DNA of 5,012 nucleotides from an uncultured Acidimicrobium sp. GTDB lineage: Bacteria > Actinomycetota > Acidimicrobiia > Acidimicrobiales > Ilumatobacteraceae. The stretch lies in the NCBI GenBank assembly GCA_903853285.1, contig CAINTF010000046.1, forward strand, positions 1 to 5,012, written 5' to 3'. Shown here piece after piece: positions 1 to 5,012 of the stretch. Positions within the stretch are counted from its first letter, which is position 1; each line of letters starts with the position of its first letter. The notes beneath the pieces were generated by a model, which did not search any database, was not told the DNA's origin, and saw only the letters and a list, made by a program, of their open reading frames with translations. The position numbers and the translations under genes are program-made.

Positions 1-271
1 ATTCTTTCTTACCATTCACCACCACAACTTCGGCAACACCCACACCAGACGCGCGCACGCTGACACTCAAGTTGTTGACTTGACTTACTCTGCGCCAGCG
101 GCCAGCAGCAAACACACCAAACGAGGTATCAAAACTGATCGTCCCGCCATCCACGAGCACTGCACCATTGTCCACCAATCGCACATCACCGCTAGTGCGC
201 GCATATAACTGCGGCTCTGGCGTCGTTGGTGTTGGCAACACAAGTCGTTGCAACAAATTGGCTGATTGCAT
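1..271 (-). CDS. glfT2: Galactofuranosyltransferase, GlfT2-like, N-terminal part (runs off the left edge)
   Basis: This frame is open on the minus strand from an ATG at 271..269 to the window edge, giving about 90 residues. The reading begins MQSANLLQRLVLP and contains LYARTSGDV (about 23-30), TISFDTSFGVFAAGRWRR (about 44-61) and a valine-rich stretch ending VVVVNGKKE (about 82-90). The order 'LY...., SF.T.F..F....WRR, then alternating hydrophobic strands with a GVGVAEV turn' matches, from memory, the N-terminal beta-barrel domain of mycobacterial GlfT2, the polymerase that transfers galactofuranose from UDP-Galf to the growing cell-wall galactan at the inner membrane. The GT2 catalytic domain with its DxD motif would lie outside the window, so catalysis cannot be checked. 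The ATG shares one base with the glf stop (TGATG), which supports this start and implies translational coupling. The neighbour makes the donor substrate, which strengthens the call. It could instead be another Galf transferase with the same N-terminal domain. Confidence 0.8.
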   Translation of the reverse strand, partial: MQSANLLQRLVLPTPTTPEPQLYARTSGDVRLVDNGAVLVDGGTISFDTSFGVFAAGRWRRVSQVNNLSVSVRASGVGVAEVVVVNGKKE

Positions 272-1437
272 CAGTGCTTTGCCCCGCCAAGTGGGTCTGT
301 AAAAAATGGCGGGATCTCTTGATTGTCGTCGAGCGCCTTCAACATTCCTGTCGCCGCAGCCAATGCTTCGTGAATAGTGACGTCCATGTCGAGATAACGA
401 TAGGTGCCGAGGCGACCCAAAAAAGTGACACCCTTCTGGGCTCGCGCCTGATGCACATAATTGACAAGTTGGTCGGTCTCTTTCACCAACCGAATCGGAT
501 AATACGGAGTGTCGTTCTCTCCGCACAGTCGAGAAAATTCGGTATAGGTCACTGTTCGATCATGGTTTTCCCATGGCGCAAAATGTTTGTGCTCAGTAAT
601 TCGCGTATACGGCACTTGCTCGTCGCAGTAGTTCAGCACTGGACAACCCTGAAAATCTCCGTCAGAAACGTGTTGCTCGAAATCCAGCGTGCGGTATGCA
701 AGCCTTCCGTGTTCGAAGCCGAAATATGCGTCTATCGGTCCCGTCCACACCACGTGGTCATAACTGCTCGACTGTGCCCGCTCGAAACGTGTTGACAAAT
801 GAACGGAGATTCTTTCGTGGTCAAGAATCGCCTGCACGATCGGCGTGTAACCGTGCTCGGGGATTCCCTGATGCGGATGATTGAAGTATGAATCATCGGC
901 AGTGAACCGAAGCGGAAGTCGCGCCAAAATACTCGCCGGCAATTCGGTTGGGTCGACACCCCACTGTTTCTTTGTATACCCTGCAAAAAATGCGTCATAC
1001 AATTCGCGTCCAACAAATCGCAAGCCCTGATCTTCAAACGAAACTGGATTGGTAATCGTTGAGTCAGCCTTCGTGGCAATAAACGCCTCTGCCTCTGCTG
1101 GCGAAAAGTCGGTGCCAAAAAATTCGTTGATCAAGGTCAGGTTCATTGGCATCTGAAACGCCTTGTCGCCAACCATCGCCCGCACTCTGTGCCGATACGG
1201 CATCATCACACCAAAGCGCGTGATGAACTCCCACACATGCTCATGTTGCGTGTGGAAAATGTGTGGCCCGTACGTGTGCACCATGACGCCAGATTCGTGG
1301 CGTTCGGTATAACAGTTGCCCGCCACATGATCACGGGCGTCAAAAACGGTTACAGAGTGGCCTGCTTCGGCTAGCTGCCTCGCTACTACGGCGCCTGAAA
1401 ATCCTGCGCCAACGATGGCAAACGATCGTGCTAGCAC
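271..1437 (-). CDS. glf: UDP-galactopyranose mutase
   Basis: This cytosolic flavoenzyme interconverts UDP-galactopyranose and UDP-galactofuranose, the donor for galactan synthesis. The 388-residue length is normal for bacterial Glf. Visible motifs: the FAD-binding GAGFSG loop (10-15) after a beta strand, an acidic end of the second strand (VFDARDHVAGN, 31-41), the HTYGPHIFHT signature (54-63), KKQWG (156-160), the substrate-loop arginine in RFTADDSYF (Arg177), YTRITEHKHF (277-286, Arg279), paired tyrosines in DTPYYPI (312-313) and the C-terminal FAD motif GRLGTYRYLDMD (341-352). The start is GTG at 1437..1435. An in-frame TAA lies two codons upstream and no other early start exists, so this start is well constrained; an AAGG lies too close to it to be a good Shine-Dalgarno site. 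The gene follows the MoeB-like gene after 18 bp, so it is probably co-transcribed with it, and its TGA overlaps the start of the downstream glycosyltransferase. No key residue appears to be missing. Confidence 0.96.
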   Translation of the reverse strand: MLARSFAIVGAGFSGAVVARQLAEAGHSVTVFDARDHVAGNCYTERHESGVMVHTYGPHIFHTQHEHVWEFITRFGVMMPYRHRVRAMVGDKAFQMPMNLTLINEFFGTDFSPAEAEAFIATKADSTITNPVSFEDQGLRFVGRELYDAFFAGYTKKQWGVDPTELPASILARLPLRFTADDSYFNHPHQGIPEHGYTPIVQAILDHERISVHLSTRFERAQSSSYDHVVWTGPIDAYFGFEHGRLAYRTLDFEQHVSDGDFQGCPVLNYCDEQVPYTRITEHKHFAPWENHDRTVTYTEFSRLCGENDTPYYPIRLVKETDQLVNYVHQARAQKGVTFLGRLGTYRYLDMDVTIHEALAAATGMLKALDDNQEIPPFFTDPLGGAKH

Positions 1438-1455
1438 GCCTTAAATACTACGCAA

Positions 1456-2622
1456 TTAGTGCGAGAGCCAAGGTGCACACAGGCCGTCCAGATCGCGCAC
1501 TTCAATGCGCTCACGGTTGGCATATGTCACTTGGTTGCTTGGATCCACGCGCAACTTAAATGTGCGGAATTCCATTTCTGTCGTATCGATCGCAAGGATG
1601 CGACCGATCAATGACTCACCAAGACTGAGCAGCAACTTGATCGTCTCGAGCGCCTGAATCGATCCAACGATTCCTGGCAAAACACCAAGCACGCCAGCCT
1701 CTGCGCAACTTGGAGCAAGTTCAGCTGGTGGTGGTTCAGGAACCATGTCGCGATATGTCGGACCATTCTTCGGATCAAACACGGTCACCATTCCTTCAAA
1801 TCTGAAAATGGATCCGTGCACAACTGGGATACCGAGCTTGACGCTTGCGTCATTCAGCACATAACGACTTGGGAAGTTGTCTGCGCCGTCAACGATCACG
1901 TCATAGCCAGCAATGATCTCCATGATGTTGCTCGCGTCCAAACGCGTGTCGTAGGTAACTACATCAACATCTGGGTTCAACATCGTCAGTGTCTTCTTTG
2001 CCGAGTCAACTTTGCGATCGCCGATGCGATCAATGTTGTGCAAGATCTGACGCTGCAAGTTGCTGGCATCCACTTCATCCATATCCACAATGCCGATAGT
2101 GCCTACGCCGGCAGCAGCCAAATACAGCGCAGCTGGGCTACCAAGTCCACCAGCACCGAGCAACAACACTTTGCTTGCAAGCAGTTTTGCCTGACCTTCA
2201 ACACCAACTTCTGGCAACAAAATATGTCGCTGATAGCGATTGCGCTGCTCAGCAGTCAACGACGCAGGTGTGCCCCACTGACGACCTTCGTCTTTCCACT
2301 TACCAAATCCACCTGCCATCGAAACAACATTTGTGTAGCCAAGTTCCTGCAACGTCTTTGCAGCGAACGCGCTACGAACACCACCAGCGCAATAGACCAC
2401 GATCGGCGCGTTTTTATCGGTGATCTTGCTCTCGATCTGTGCTTCAAGATGTCCACGTGGAATATGAATCGACAGCGGCAATGTTCCCTGCTCGAATTCG
2501 TCGGGTTCGCGCACGTCAAGGGCCAGGGTTGAGCCCGTGGCTAGACGCGCGGCGGCGTCGGCGGTATCAACTTCGACAATCTGTGATTTTGCTTGTGCAA
2601 GTAGGTCTCTAAAACCGGCCAT
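1456..2622 (-). CDS. moeB: Rhodanese-ThiF/MoeB fusion: sulfur-carrier adenylyltransferase/sulfurtransferase
   Basis: The protein has two domains in 388 residues. Residues about 15-115 form a rhodanese domain (LDVREPDEF at 35-43; active-site loop CAGGVRS with Cys78; AGGFGKW at 103-109). Residues about 120-388 form a ThiF/MoeB E1-like domain: RYQRHILLPEVG (129-140), the nucleotide loop GAGGLGSP (156-163), D180 with NLQRQ (188-192), DRKVDSAKK (202-210), DGADNF (245-250, Asp248 expected catalytic) and SCAEAGVLG (305-313, conserved Cys306). By family knowledge it adenylates the C-terminal glycine of a ubiquitin-like sulfur carrier (MoaD, ThiS or CysO type) and loads sulfur for molybdopterin, thiamine or cysteine synthesis in the cytosol. 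No carrier gene is present here, so the partner is unknown. Both zinc CxxC pairs of classical MoeB are absent (Thr289/Asp292 and Asn363/Thr366 in their places), as in actinobacterial MoeZ. The domain order is the reverse of MoeZ but like the fused MoeB of Xanthomonas. The ATG start follows a GGAGG, with 13 bases between. Confidence 0.93.
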   Translation of the reverse strand: MAGFRDLLAQAKSQIVEVDTADAAARLATGSTLALDVREPDEFEQGTLPLSIHIPRGHLEAQIESKITDKNAPIVVYCAGGVRSAFAAKTLQELGYTNVVSMAGGFGKWKDEGRQWGTPASLTAEQRNRYQRHILLPEVGVEGQAKLLASKVLLLGAGGLGSPAALYLAAAGVGTIGIVDMDEVDASNLQRQILHNIDRIGDRKVDSAKKTLTMLNPDVDVVTYDTRLDASNIMEIIAGYDVIVDGADNFPSRYVLNDASVKLGIPVVHGSIFRFEGMVTVFDPKNGPTYRDMVPEPPPAELAPSCAEAGVLGVLPGIVGSIQALETIKLLLSLGESLIGRILAIDTTEMEFRTFKLRVDPSNQVTYANRERIEVRDLDGLCAPWLSH

Positions 2623-2635
2623 ATAAGTGACAAAT

Positions 2636-2640
2636 CCTCC
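2636..2640 (-). promoter_or_regulatory. Probable ribosome binding site of the rhodanese-MoeB gene
   Basis: The minus strand reads GGAGG here, the strongest Shine-Dalgarno-like string found ahead of any gene start in this window. It lies 13 bases before the ATG at 2622, which is longer than the usual 5-9. No closer in-frame ATG, GTG or TTG exists upstream, so the ATG is kept and the long spacing is noted. Confidence 0.5.
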
Positions 2641-2676
2641 GCCTAATACCCTACCGTTCTAGTCGGGTTTTAAAAC
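2641..2676 (-). promoter_or_regulatory. Possible promoter ahead of the rhodanese-MoeB/glf/glfT2 genes
   Basis: This is most of the 54-bp gap between the sir2 stop and the MoeB-like ATG. On the minus strand it holds TAGGGT (2653..2648), which fits an actinobacterial TAnnnT -10 element, and an overlapping TATTAG (2648..2643). Either would place a transcription start close to the GGAGG. A convincing -35 is lacking: the hexamer 17 bases upstream of TAGGGT is GTTTTA. The genes could equally be read through from sir2. This is a weak, inspection-only call. Confidence 0.22.
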
Positions 2677-3444
2677 TCAGAGGGAACGACAGAGCAGGGG
2701 CAAAACTTCAGAGATACCGGCGTTAATTACGACATCCGCCCGATCATCCATCTCGGTTGGCTGACCATTAACGATGATGAATGCCGCTCCTGCAGCCTTT
2801 GCCCTCGGCACAGCGTTGGCGGCTGGATACACCGACAGAGAAGTTCCCACGGCCAGAAGCACATCACACTCTTCGCTCGCCGCTAACGCACTTCCAATCA
2901 CATCAGGCTCAAGTGGCTGCCCAAATAAAATCGTGTCGCTTTTCAATATGCCACCGCACAATTCACATCTCGGATCCACATCACCTGCAATCACTCGCGC
3001 CAACGCATCCACCATCGGCTTACGGTCCTTGCACCCCCAACAACATGTGCGATGAATTGTGCCGTGTACTTCCAGCACCTTCATCGGATCATGTCCTGCG
3101 CGTTGATGCAACTCGTCGACGTTCTGCGTAATGATGGCGTTAAGGACGCCACGGCGTTCAAGTTCAAGTAGTGCAAAATGTCCTGCATTCGGTTGCGGAT
3201 CATTATCAATCCAACGAACTCTGTTGCGCCAAGATTTTTGTCGCAGTTCATCATCTTCCAAATAGTGAGTCAGGGTTGCGGCACGTTCTGCATCTGGATC
3301 TTTTGTCCACAATCCATTGGGGCCGCGAAAGTCTGGAATTCCGGAATCTGTCGAGATGCCCGCACCAGTTAATACGGTGATGCGTTTGGACGCCTGCAAA
3401 ATGCCCTGTGCGATCTCTATTTTTTCTTGTAATTCTTCATTCAT
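2677..3444 (-). CDS. Sir2-family NAD-dependent protein deacylase (sirtuin)
   Basis: Sirtuins remove acyl groups from lysines in the cytosol, consuming NAD and yielding nicotinamide and O-acyl-ADP-ribose. From the ATG at 3444 the protein has 255 residues, normal for a single-domain bacterial sirtuin. Visible motifs: GAGISTDSGIPDFRG (27-41), TQNVDELHQRAG (106-117), the catalytic histidine in EVHGT (His127), a zinc site made of C135-x2-C138 and C160-x2-C163, GTSLSVYPAA (200-209) and IIVN (223-226). The GPNGLWTKDPDAE stretch (41-53) resembles the 'GVWT' type seen in many actinobacterial and SIRT6/7-like proteins. I do not see the Tyr/Arg pair of class III (CobB/SIRT5-like) desuccinylases, so substrate preference is unclear. 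An in-frame TTG at 3477 would add 11 residues and overlap the start region of the divergent gene; ATG is preferred, although the AGGG before it is closer than usual. GTG at 3447 is also possible. The MoeB-like gene follows after 54 bp. Confidence 0.94.
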   Translation of the reverse strand: MNEELQEKIEIAQGILQASKRITVLTGAGISTDSGIPDFRGPNGLWTKDPDAERAATLTHYLEDDELRQKSWRNRVRWIDNDPQPNAGHFALLELERRGVLNAIITQNVDELHQRAGHDPMKVLEVHGTIHRTCCWGCKDRKPMVDALARVIAGDVDPRCELCGGILKSDTILFGQPLEPDVIGSALAASEECDVLLAVGTSLSVYPAANAVPRAKAAGAAFIIVNGQPTEMDDRADVVINAGISEVLPLLCRSL

Positions 3445-3483
3445 CACCCTGCTATCTTGCCAAACTCGCGCACACAAGTGGCC
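3445..3483. promoter_or_regulatory. Short divergent intergenic region between sir2 and the plus-strand unknown gene
   Basis: Only 39 bp separate the two preferred ATG codons, which face away from each other, so the promoters must lie here or extend into the coding sequences. On the plus strand TATCTT (3453-3458) is a possible -10 that would give a leader of roughly 20 bases or less; the TTGTAA upstream (3427-3432) is 20 bases away, too far for a normal -35. For sir2, the minus-strand TGTAAT (3497..3492), inside the other gene, is the nearest -10-like hexamer, with no good -35. Neither gene has a well-spaced Shine-Dalgarno site, so short-leader or leaderless messages are plausible. The individual boxes are speculative. 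Confidence 0.35.
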
Positions 3484-4086
3484 ATGAACGAATTACACAT
3501 TGAAAAAACTCTTGTTGTGGTGCCCTGGCTGGACCCGATTGTCGATGAAGTCGGGTTCGATGTGTTCTCTCGGTATGCCGAAATGTTTTGGCTCCCAGTC
3601 ATGGGGCCAAGTGCGATGTGGATCATGCGACGCATCGTGATGGGTTTTGCCGAGTTTCCTGGTGGTTACGAGATGGACACTCAAGAGATCGCACTCGCCG
3701 TTGGCTTGTCATTCACGCAGGGTGCAAACTGTCCATTTAGCCGTGCATTGCGCCGCTGTCAGTGGTTTGGTGCAGCACAAAGCGTGCAAGGTGGTTTAGC
3801 TGTGCGCATCAAACTTCCACCGGTCTCACGCCGCCAGATTCAACGCTTCCCTGTTTCGCTCAAGCAATCACTCGTAGCGTGGCCGGTTGAATCCACCGAC
3901 CATCAACAACTTGTTGAGCGAGCAAAACTTGTTGCAAACGCACTGATCACCACCGGTGACGATTCAGATTTGTTGGAATCTCGACTTACGCGGATCGGAA
4001 TTCCAATTGGGATTGCGGCTCGTGTTGTGGGCGATCTAACTGGTGGGAAGATTGGCGACTCAACCACGGCACAAAGTTCTCCATAA
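3484..4086 (+). CDS. Conserved-looking protein of unknown function, possible winged-helix fold
   Basis: I do not recognise this 200-residue protein as a named family. It has no signal peptide, no clear membrane segment and no enzyme signature. The N-terminal part (10-50) is rich in hydrophobic and aromatic residues, with DPIVDEVGFDV (17-27), RYAEMFWLPVMGPSAMWIMRR (30-50, read in two parts), and resembles a structured domain. Residues about 64-115 look like helix (DTQEIALAVGLS), then a second helix (PFSRALRRCQWFGAA), then a possible beta hairpin (LAVRIKLPPVS), an arrangement reminiscent of winged-helix DNA-binding domains; this is inference from pattern only. A basic stretch RRQIQRFPVSLKQSLVAW follows (116-133), then a helix (139-158) and a Gly/Ile-rich tail. 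ATG at 3484 is chosen; GTG at 3478 and TTG at 3457 are in-frame alternatives, the last overlapping sir2 upstream sequence if sir2 also starts early. It is the only plus-strand gene, divergent from sir2, and its end overlaps rnhB antisense by 101 bases. Confidence 0.82.
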   Translation: MNELHIEKTLVVVPWLDPIVDEVGFDVFSRYAEMFWLPVMGPSAMWIMRRIVMGFAEFPGGYEMDTQEIALAVGLSFTQGANCPFSRALRRCQWFGAAQSVQGGLAVRIKLPPVSRRQIQRFPVSLKQSLVAWPVESTDHQQLVERAKLVANALITTGDDSDLLESRLTRIGIPIGIAARVVGDLTGGKIGDSTTAQSSP

Positions 4087-4720
4087 ACGCCCAGCTCGTG
4101 CGATGGAGCGCCGAAGGACCATACCCCTGTAGCGCCGTGCGATGTTTTGGACACGGATAGCCCTTATTGGTCTCAAAACTCCACAACGAATAGTCGTTTG
4201 CATATTCGCGCATCATTCTGTCTCGCGAAACTTTTGCCAATACCGAAGCAGCCGACACCGACAACACTGATGCATCAGCTTTTACTTGTGTCACTACATT
4301 CGAAATATGTGGCGACACAAAGTCCCATCGACCATCTATCACTGCAGTTGCTTTACTTACATCGATCTGTTTCGCCAAACTTTCGATCGCCCGTTTGGTG
4401 GCCAATCGTTGGGCAGCATTCATACCCAACGCATCGCATTCGGCATGTGTCACGTATCCAATCGACCATGCAGCACACGTTGCTGCCACATGATCGAACA
4501 TTTCTTCTCGCCGAATTTCAGACAATTGTTTTGAGTCGCGCGCACCACCCATTAGCGTCGCCGCATCGTCGCTTGCAATTACGTCTCGCGAAAGCACAGC
4601 TGCACCAATCATCAGTGGCCCGGCCCATGCACCTTTTCCCACTTCATCTATACCGATCACAAGCGACGAGCCCTTGCGCAACAACACTCGCTCTACTTGG
4701 GTCGTTGGTGTTTCTTTCAC
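3986..4720 (-). CDS. rnhB: Ribonuclease HII
   Basis: RNase HII cuts the RNA strand of RNA-DNA hybrids and nicks 5' of single ribonucleotides in DNA, starting ribonucleotide excision repair in the cytosol. The 244-residue product shows the type 2 signature GIDEVGKGAWAGP (23-35), DSKQLS (62-67), IDGRWDF (128-134), VKADASVLSVSAASVLAKVSRD (146-167, read in two parts), and NKGYPCPKH (185-193) followed by HRTSW (206-210). The expected DEDD metal ligands are Asp25, Glu26, Asp129 and Asp149. The junction-recognition motif is GKG (28-30) rather than the usual bacterial GRG. The start is GTG at 4720..4718, sharing four bases (GTGA) with the selD stop. No Shine-Dalgarno site is visible, so translation probably depends on selD. 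The conserved core ends near residue 211; residues 212-244 (rich in Gln, Ser and His) have no family counterpart that I know and are exactly the part antisense to the neighbouring gene. Confidence 0.95.
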   Translation of the reverse strand: MKETPTTQVERVLLRKGSSLVIGIDEVGKGAWAGPLMIGAAVLSRDVIASDDAATLMGGARDSKQLSEIRREEMFDHVAATCAAWSIGYVTHAECDALGMNAAQRLATKRAIESLAKQIDVSKATAVIDGRWDFVSPHISNVVTQVKADASVLSVSAASVLAKVSRDRMMREYANDYSLWSFETNKGYPCPKHRTALQGYGPSALHRTSWAFMENFVPWLSRQSSHQLDRPQHEPQSQLEFRSA

Positions 4721-5012
4721 TGCAACGAAATCTGTACCGCACCGCCGACGAAACTACCTGCACGCCACCAAGCTCCGCTTTGCAGCAACGCTGCGGCAGT
4801 TGGTGCATCTACTGCAGCGAGCAATCCACCCGAAGTTTGTGGGTCAAAACACAATGCAGCCGCTGCGGCATTGTCAGCAACATCAACAAAATTTCCCTCT
4901 ACATAGTCACGGTTACGTGGATCTCCGCCGGTGCGCACACCGCGTTCCGCTGCTTCTCTCGCACCCGGATACGCCTGTAATGCACTTACTTCAATTGCTA
5001 GGGCTACTGCAC
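4717..5012 (-). CDS. selD: Selenide, water dikinase, C-terminal part (enters from the right edge)
   Basis: SelD makes selenophosphate from selenide and ATP, the selenium donor for selenocysteine synthesis, for 2-selenouridine in tRNA and in some organisms for a selenium-bearing molybdenum cofactor. About 97 C-terminal residues are present. They include ALQAYPGAREAAERG, then GGDPRNRDY, which matches the SelD G-x-x-RN-x-x-Y region, and CFDPQTSGGLLAAV, the highly conserved FDPQTSGG loop of the AIRS C-terminal domain, ending with a GGAVQISL strand. The frame stays open to the window edge, so the ATP-binding N-terminal half, including the catalytic Cys/Sec and Lys, lies outside. The family is usually 320-350 residues. 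The TGA stop overlaps the rnhB start (GTGA), so selD and rnhB form a coupled unit. PurM/ThiL-type AIRS relatives are less likely because of the PQTSGG motif. Confidence 0.92.
   Translation of the reverse strand, partial: AVALAIEVSALQAYPGAREAAERGVRTGGDPRNRDYVEGNFVDVADNAAAAALCFDPQTSGGLLAAVDAPTAAALLQSGAWWRAGSFVGGAVQISLQ

Noticed and set aside
226..795. 189-codon open frame on the plus strand
   Set aside because: It lies antisense to glf, which has all its catalytic motifs. Its translation shows no domain-like pattern and is rich in unlikely runs.
1816..2532. 238-codon open frame on the plus strand
   Set aside because: It is antisense to the rhodanese-ThiF gene, whose motifs span the whole stretch. 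The translation has no recognisable domain.
2651..2662. Interrupted inverted repeat cta-n6-tag upstream of the MoeB-like gene, considered as an operator
   Set aside because: Three-base arms are expected by chance and match no site I know well.
2667..2676. Perfect 10-base palindrome gttttaaaac just after the sir2 stop, considered as a terminator or operator
   Set aside because: It is AT-rich with no GC stem and no loop or T-tract in the right place, and too short to be meaningful by itself.
3444..3684. Two 63-codon minus-strand frames (3444..3635 and 3493..3684) upstream of sir2
   Set aside because: Both are antisense to the plus-strand gene, show no family features, and look like frame shadows.
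4717..4938. Treating the segment as a complete 73-residue gene starting at GTG 4938
   Set aside because: The frame continues upstream to the window edge with clear SelD-like residues, so it is the end of a longer gene.
4147..4980. 277-codon open frame on the plus strand
   Set aside because: It is antisense to rnhB and selD, both recognised by conserved motifs. Its product is a low-quality mix rich in Ser, His and Leu without any family features.

Overview
The window looks like a compact, gene-dense chromosomal segment of an actinobacterium with intermediate GC content. The lineage is inferred from three things: a galactofuran pair (glf followed by a GlfT2-like glycosyltransferase), which is typical of arabinogalactan-type walls; a sulfur-carrier adenylyltransferase lacking the MoeB zinc cysteines, as in actinobacterial MoeZ; and an actinobacterial-looking RNase HII and sirtuin. 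A moderate-GC class such as Acidimicrobiia would fit, but the sequence alone does not prove it. No rRNA, tRNA, CRISPR array, insertion sequence or prophage gene was found. The spaces between genes are 54 bp or less, so no stretch of 300 bases lacks a gene.

Layout from the right edge, following the mostly minus-strand transcription: the 3' part of selD (selenide, water dikinase) enters from the right and overlaps the GTG start of rnhB (RNase HII) by 4 bases. The last 101 bases of rnhB lie antisense to the end of the only plus-strand gene, an unrecognised 200-residue protein (3484..4086). That gene is divergent from a Sir2-family NAD-dependent deacylase gene, with only 39 bp between the two start codons. 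Downstream of sir2 on the minus strand come a rhodanese-ThiF/MoeB fusion gene, glf (UDP-galactopyranose mutase), and the 5' end of a galactofuranosyltransferase gene. This last gene starts on the stop codon of glf (TGATG) and runs off the left edge.

How the genes work together: glf makes UDP-galactofuranose and the partial glycosyltransferase is expected to polymerise it into cell-wall galactan; their one-base overlap suggests coupled translation. The rhodanese-ThiF protein should activate a ThiS/MoaD/CysO-type sulfur carrier. SelD supplies selenophosphate and RNase HII removes ribonucleotides from DNA. These are housekeeping functions grouped by compact organisation rather than an obvious single pathway. 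I found no convincing new multi-gene system. The points most worth a second look are the unrecognised plus-strand gene, the inverted domain order plus zinc-site loss in the MoeB/MoeZ protein, and the tail-to-tail coding overlap.
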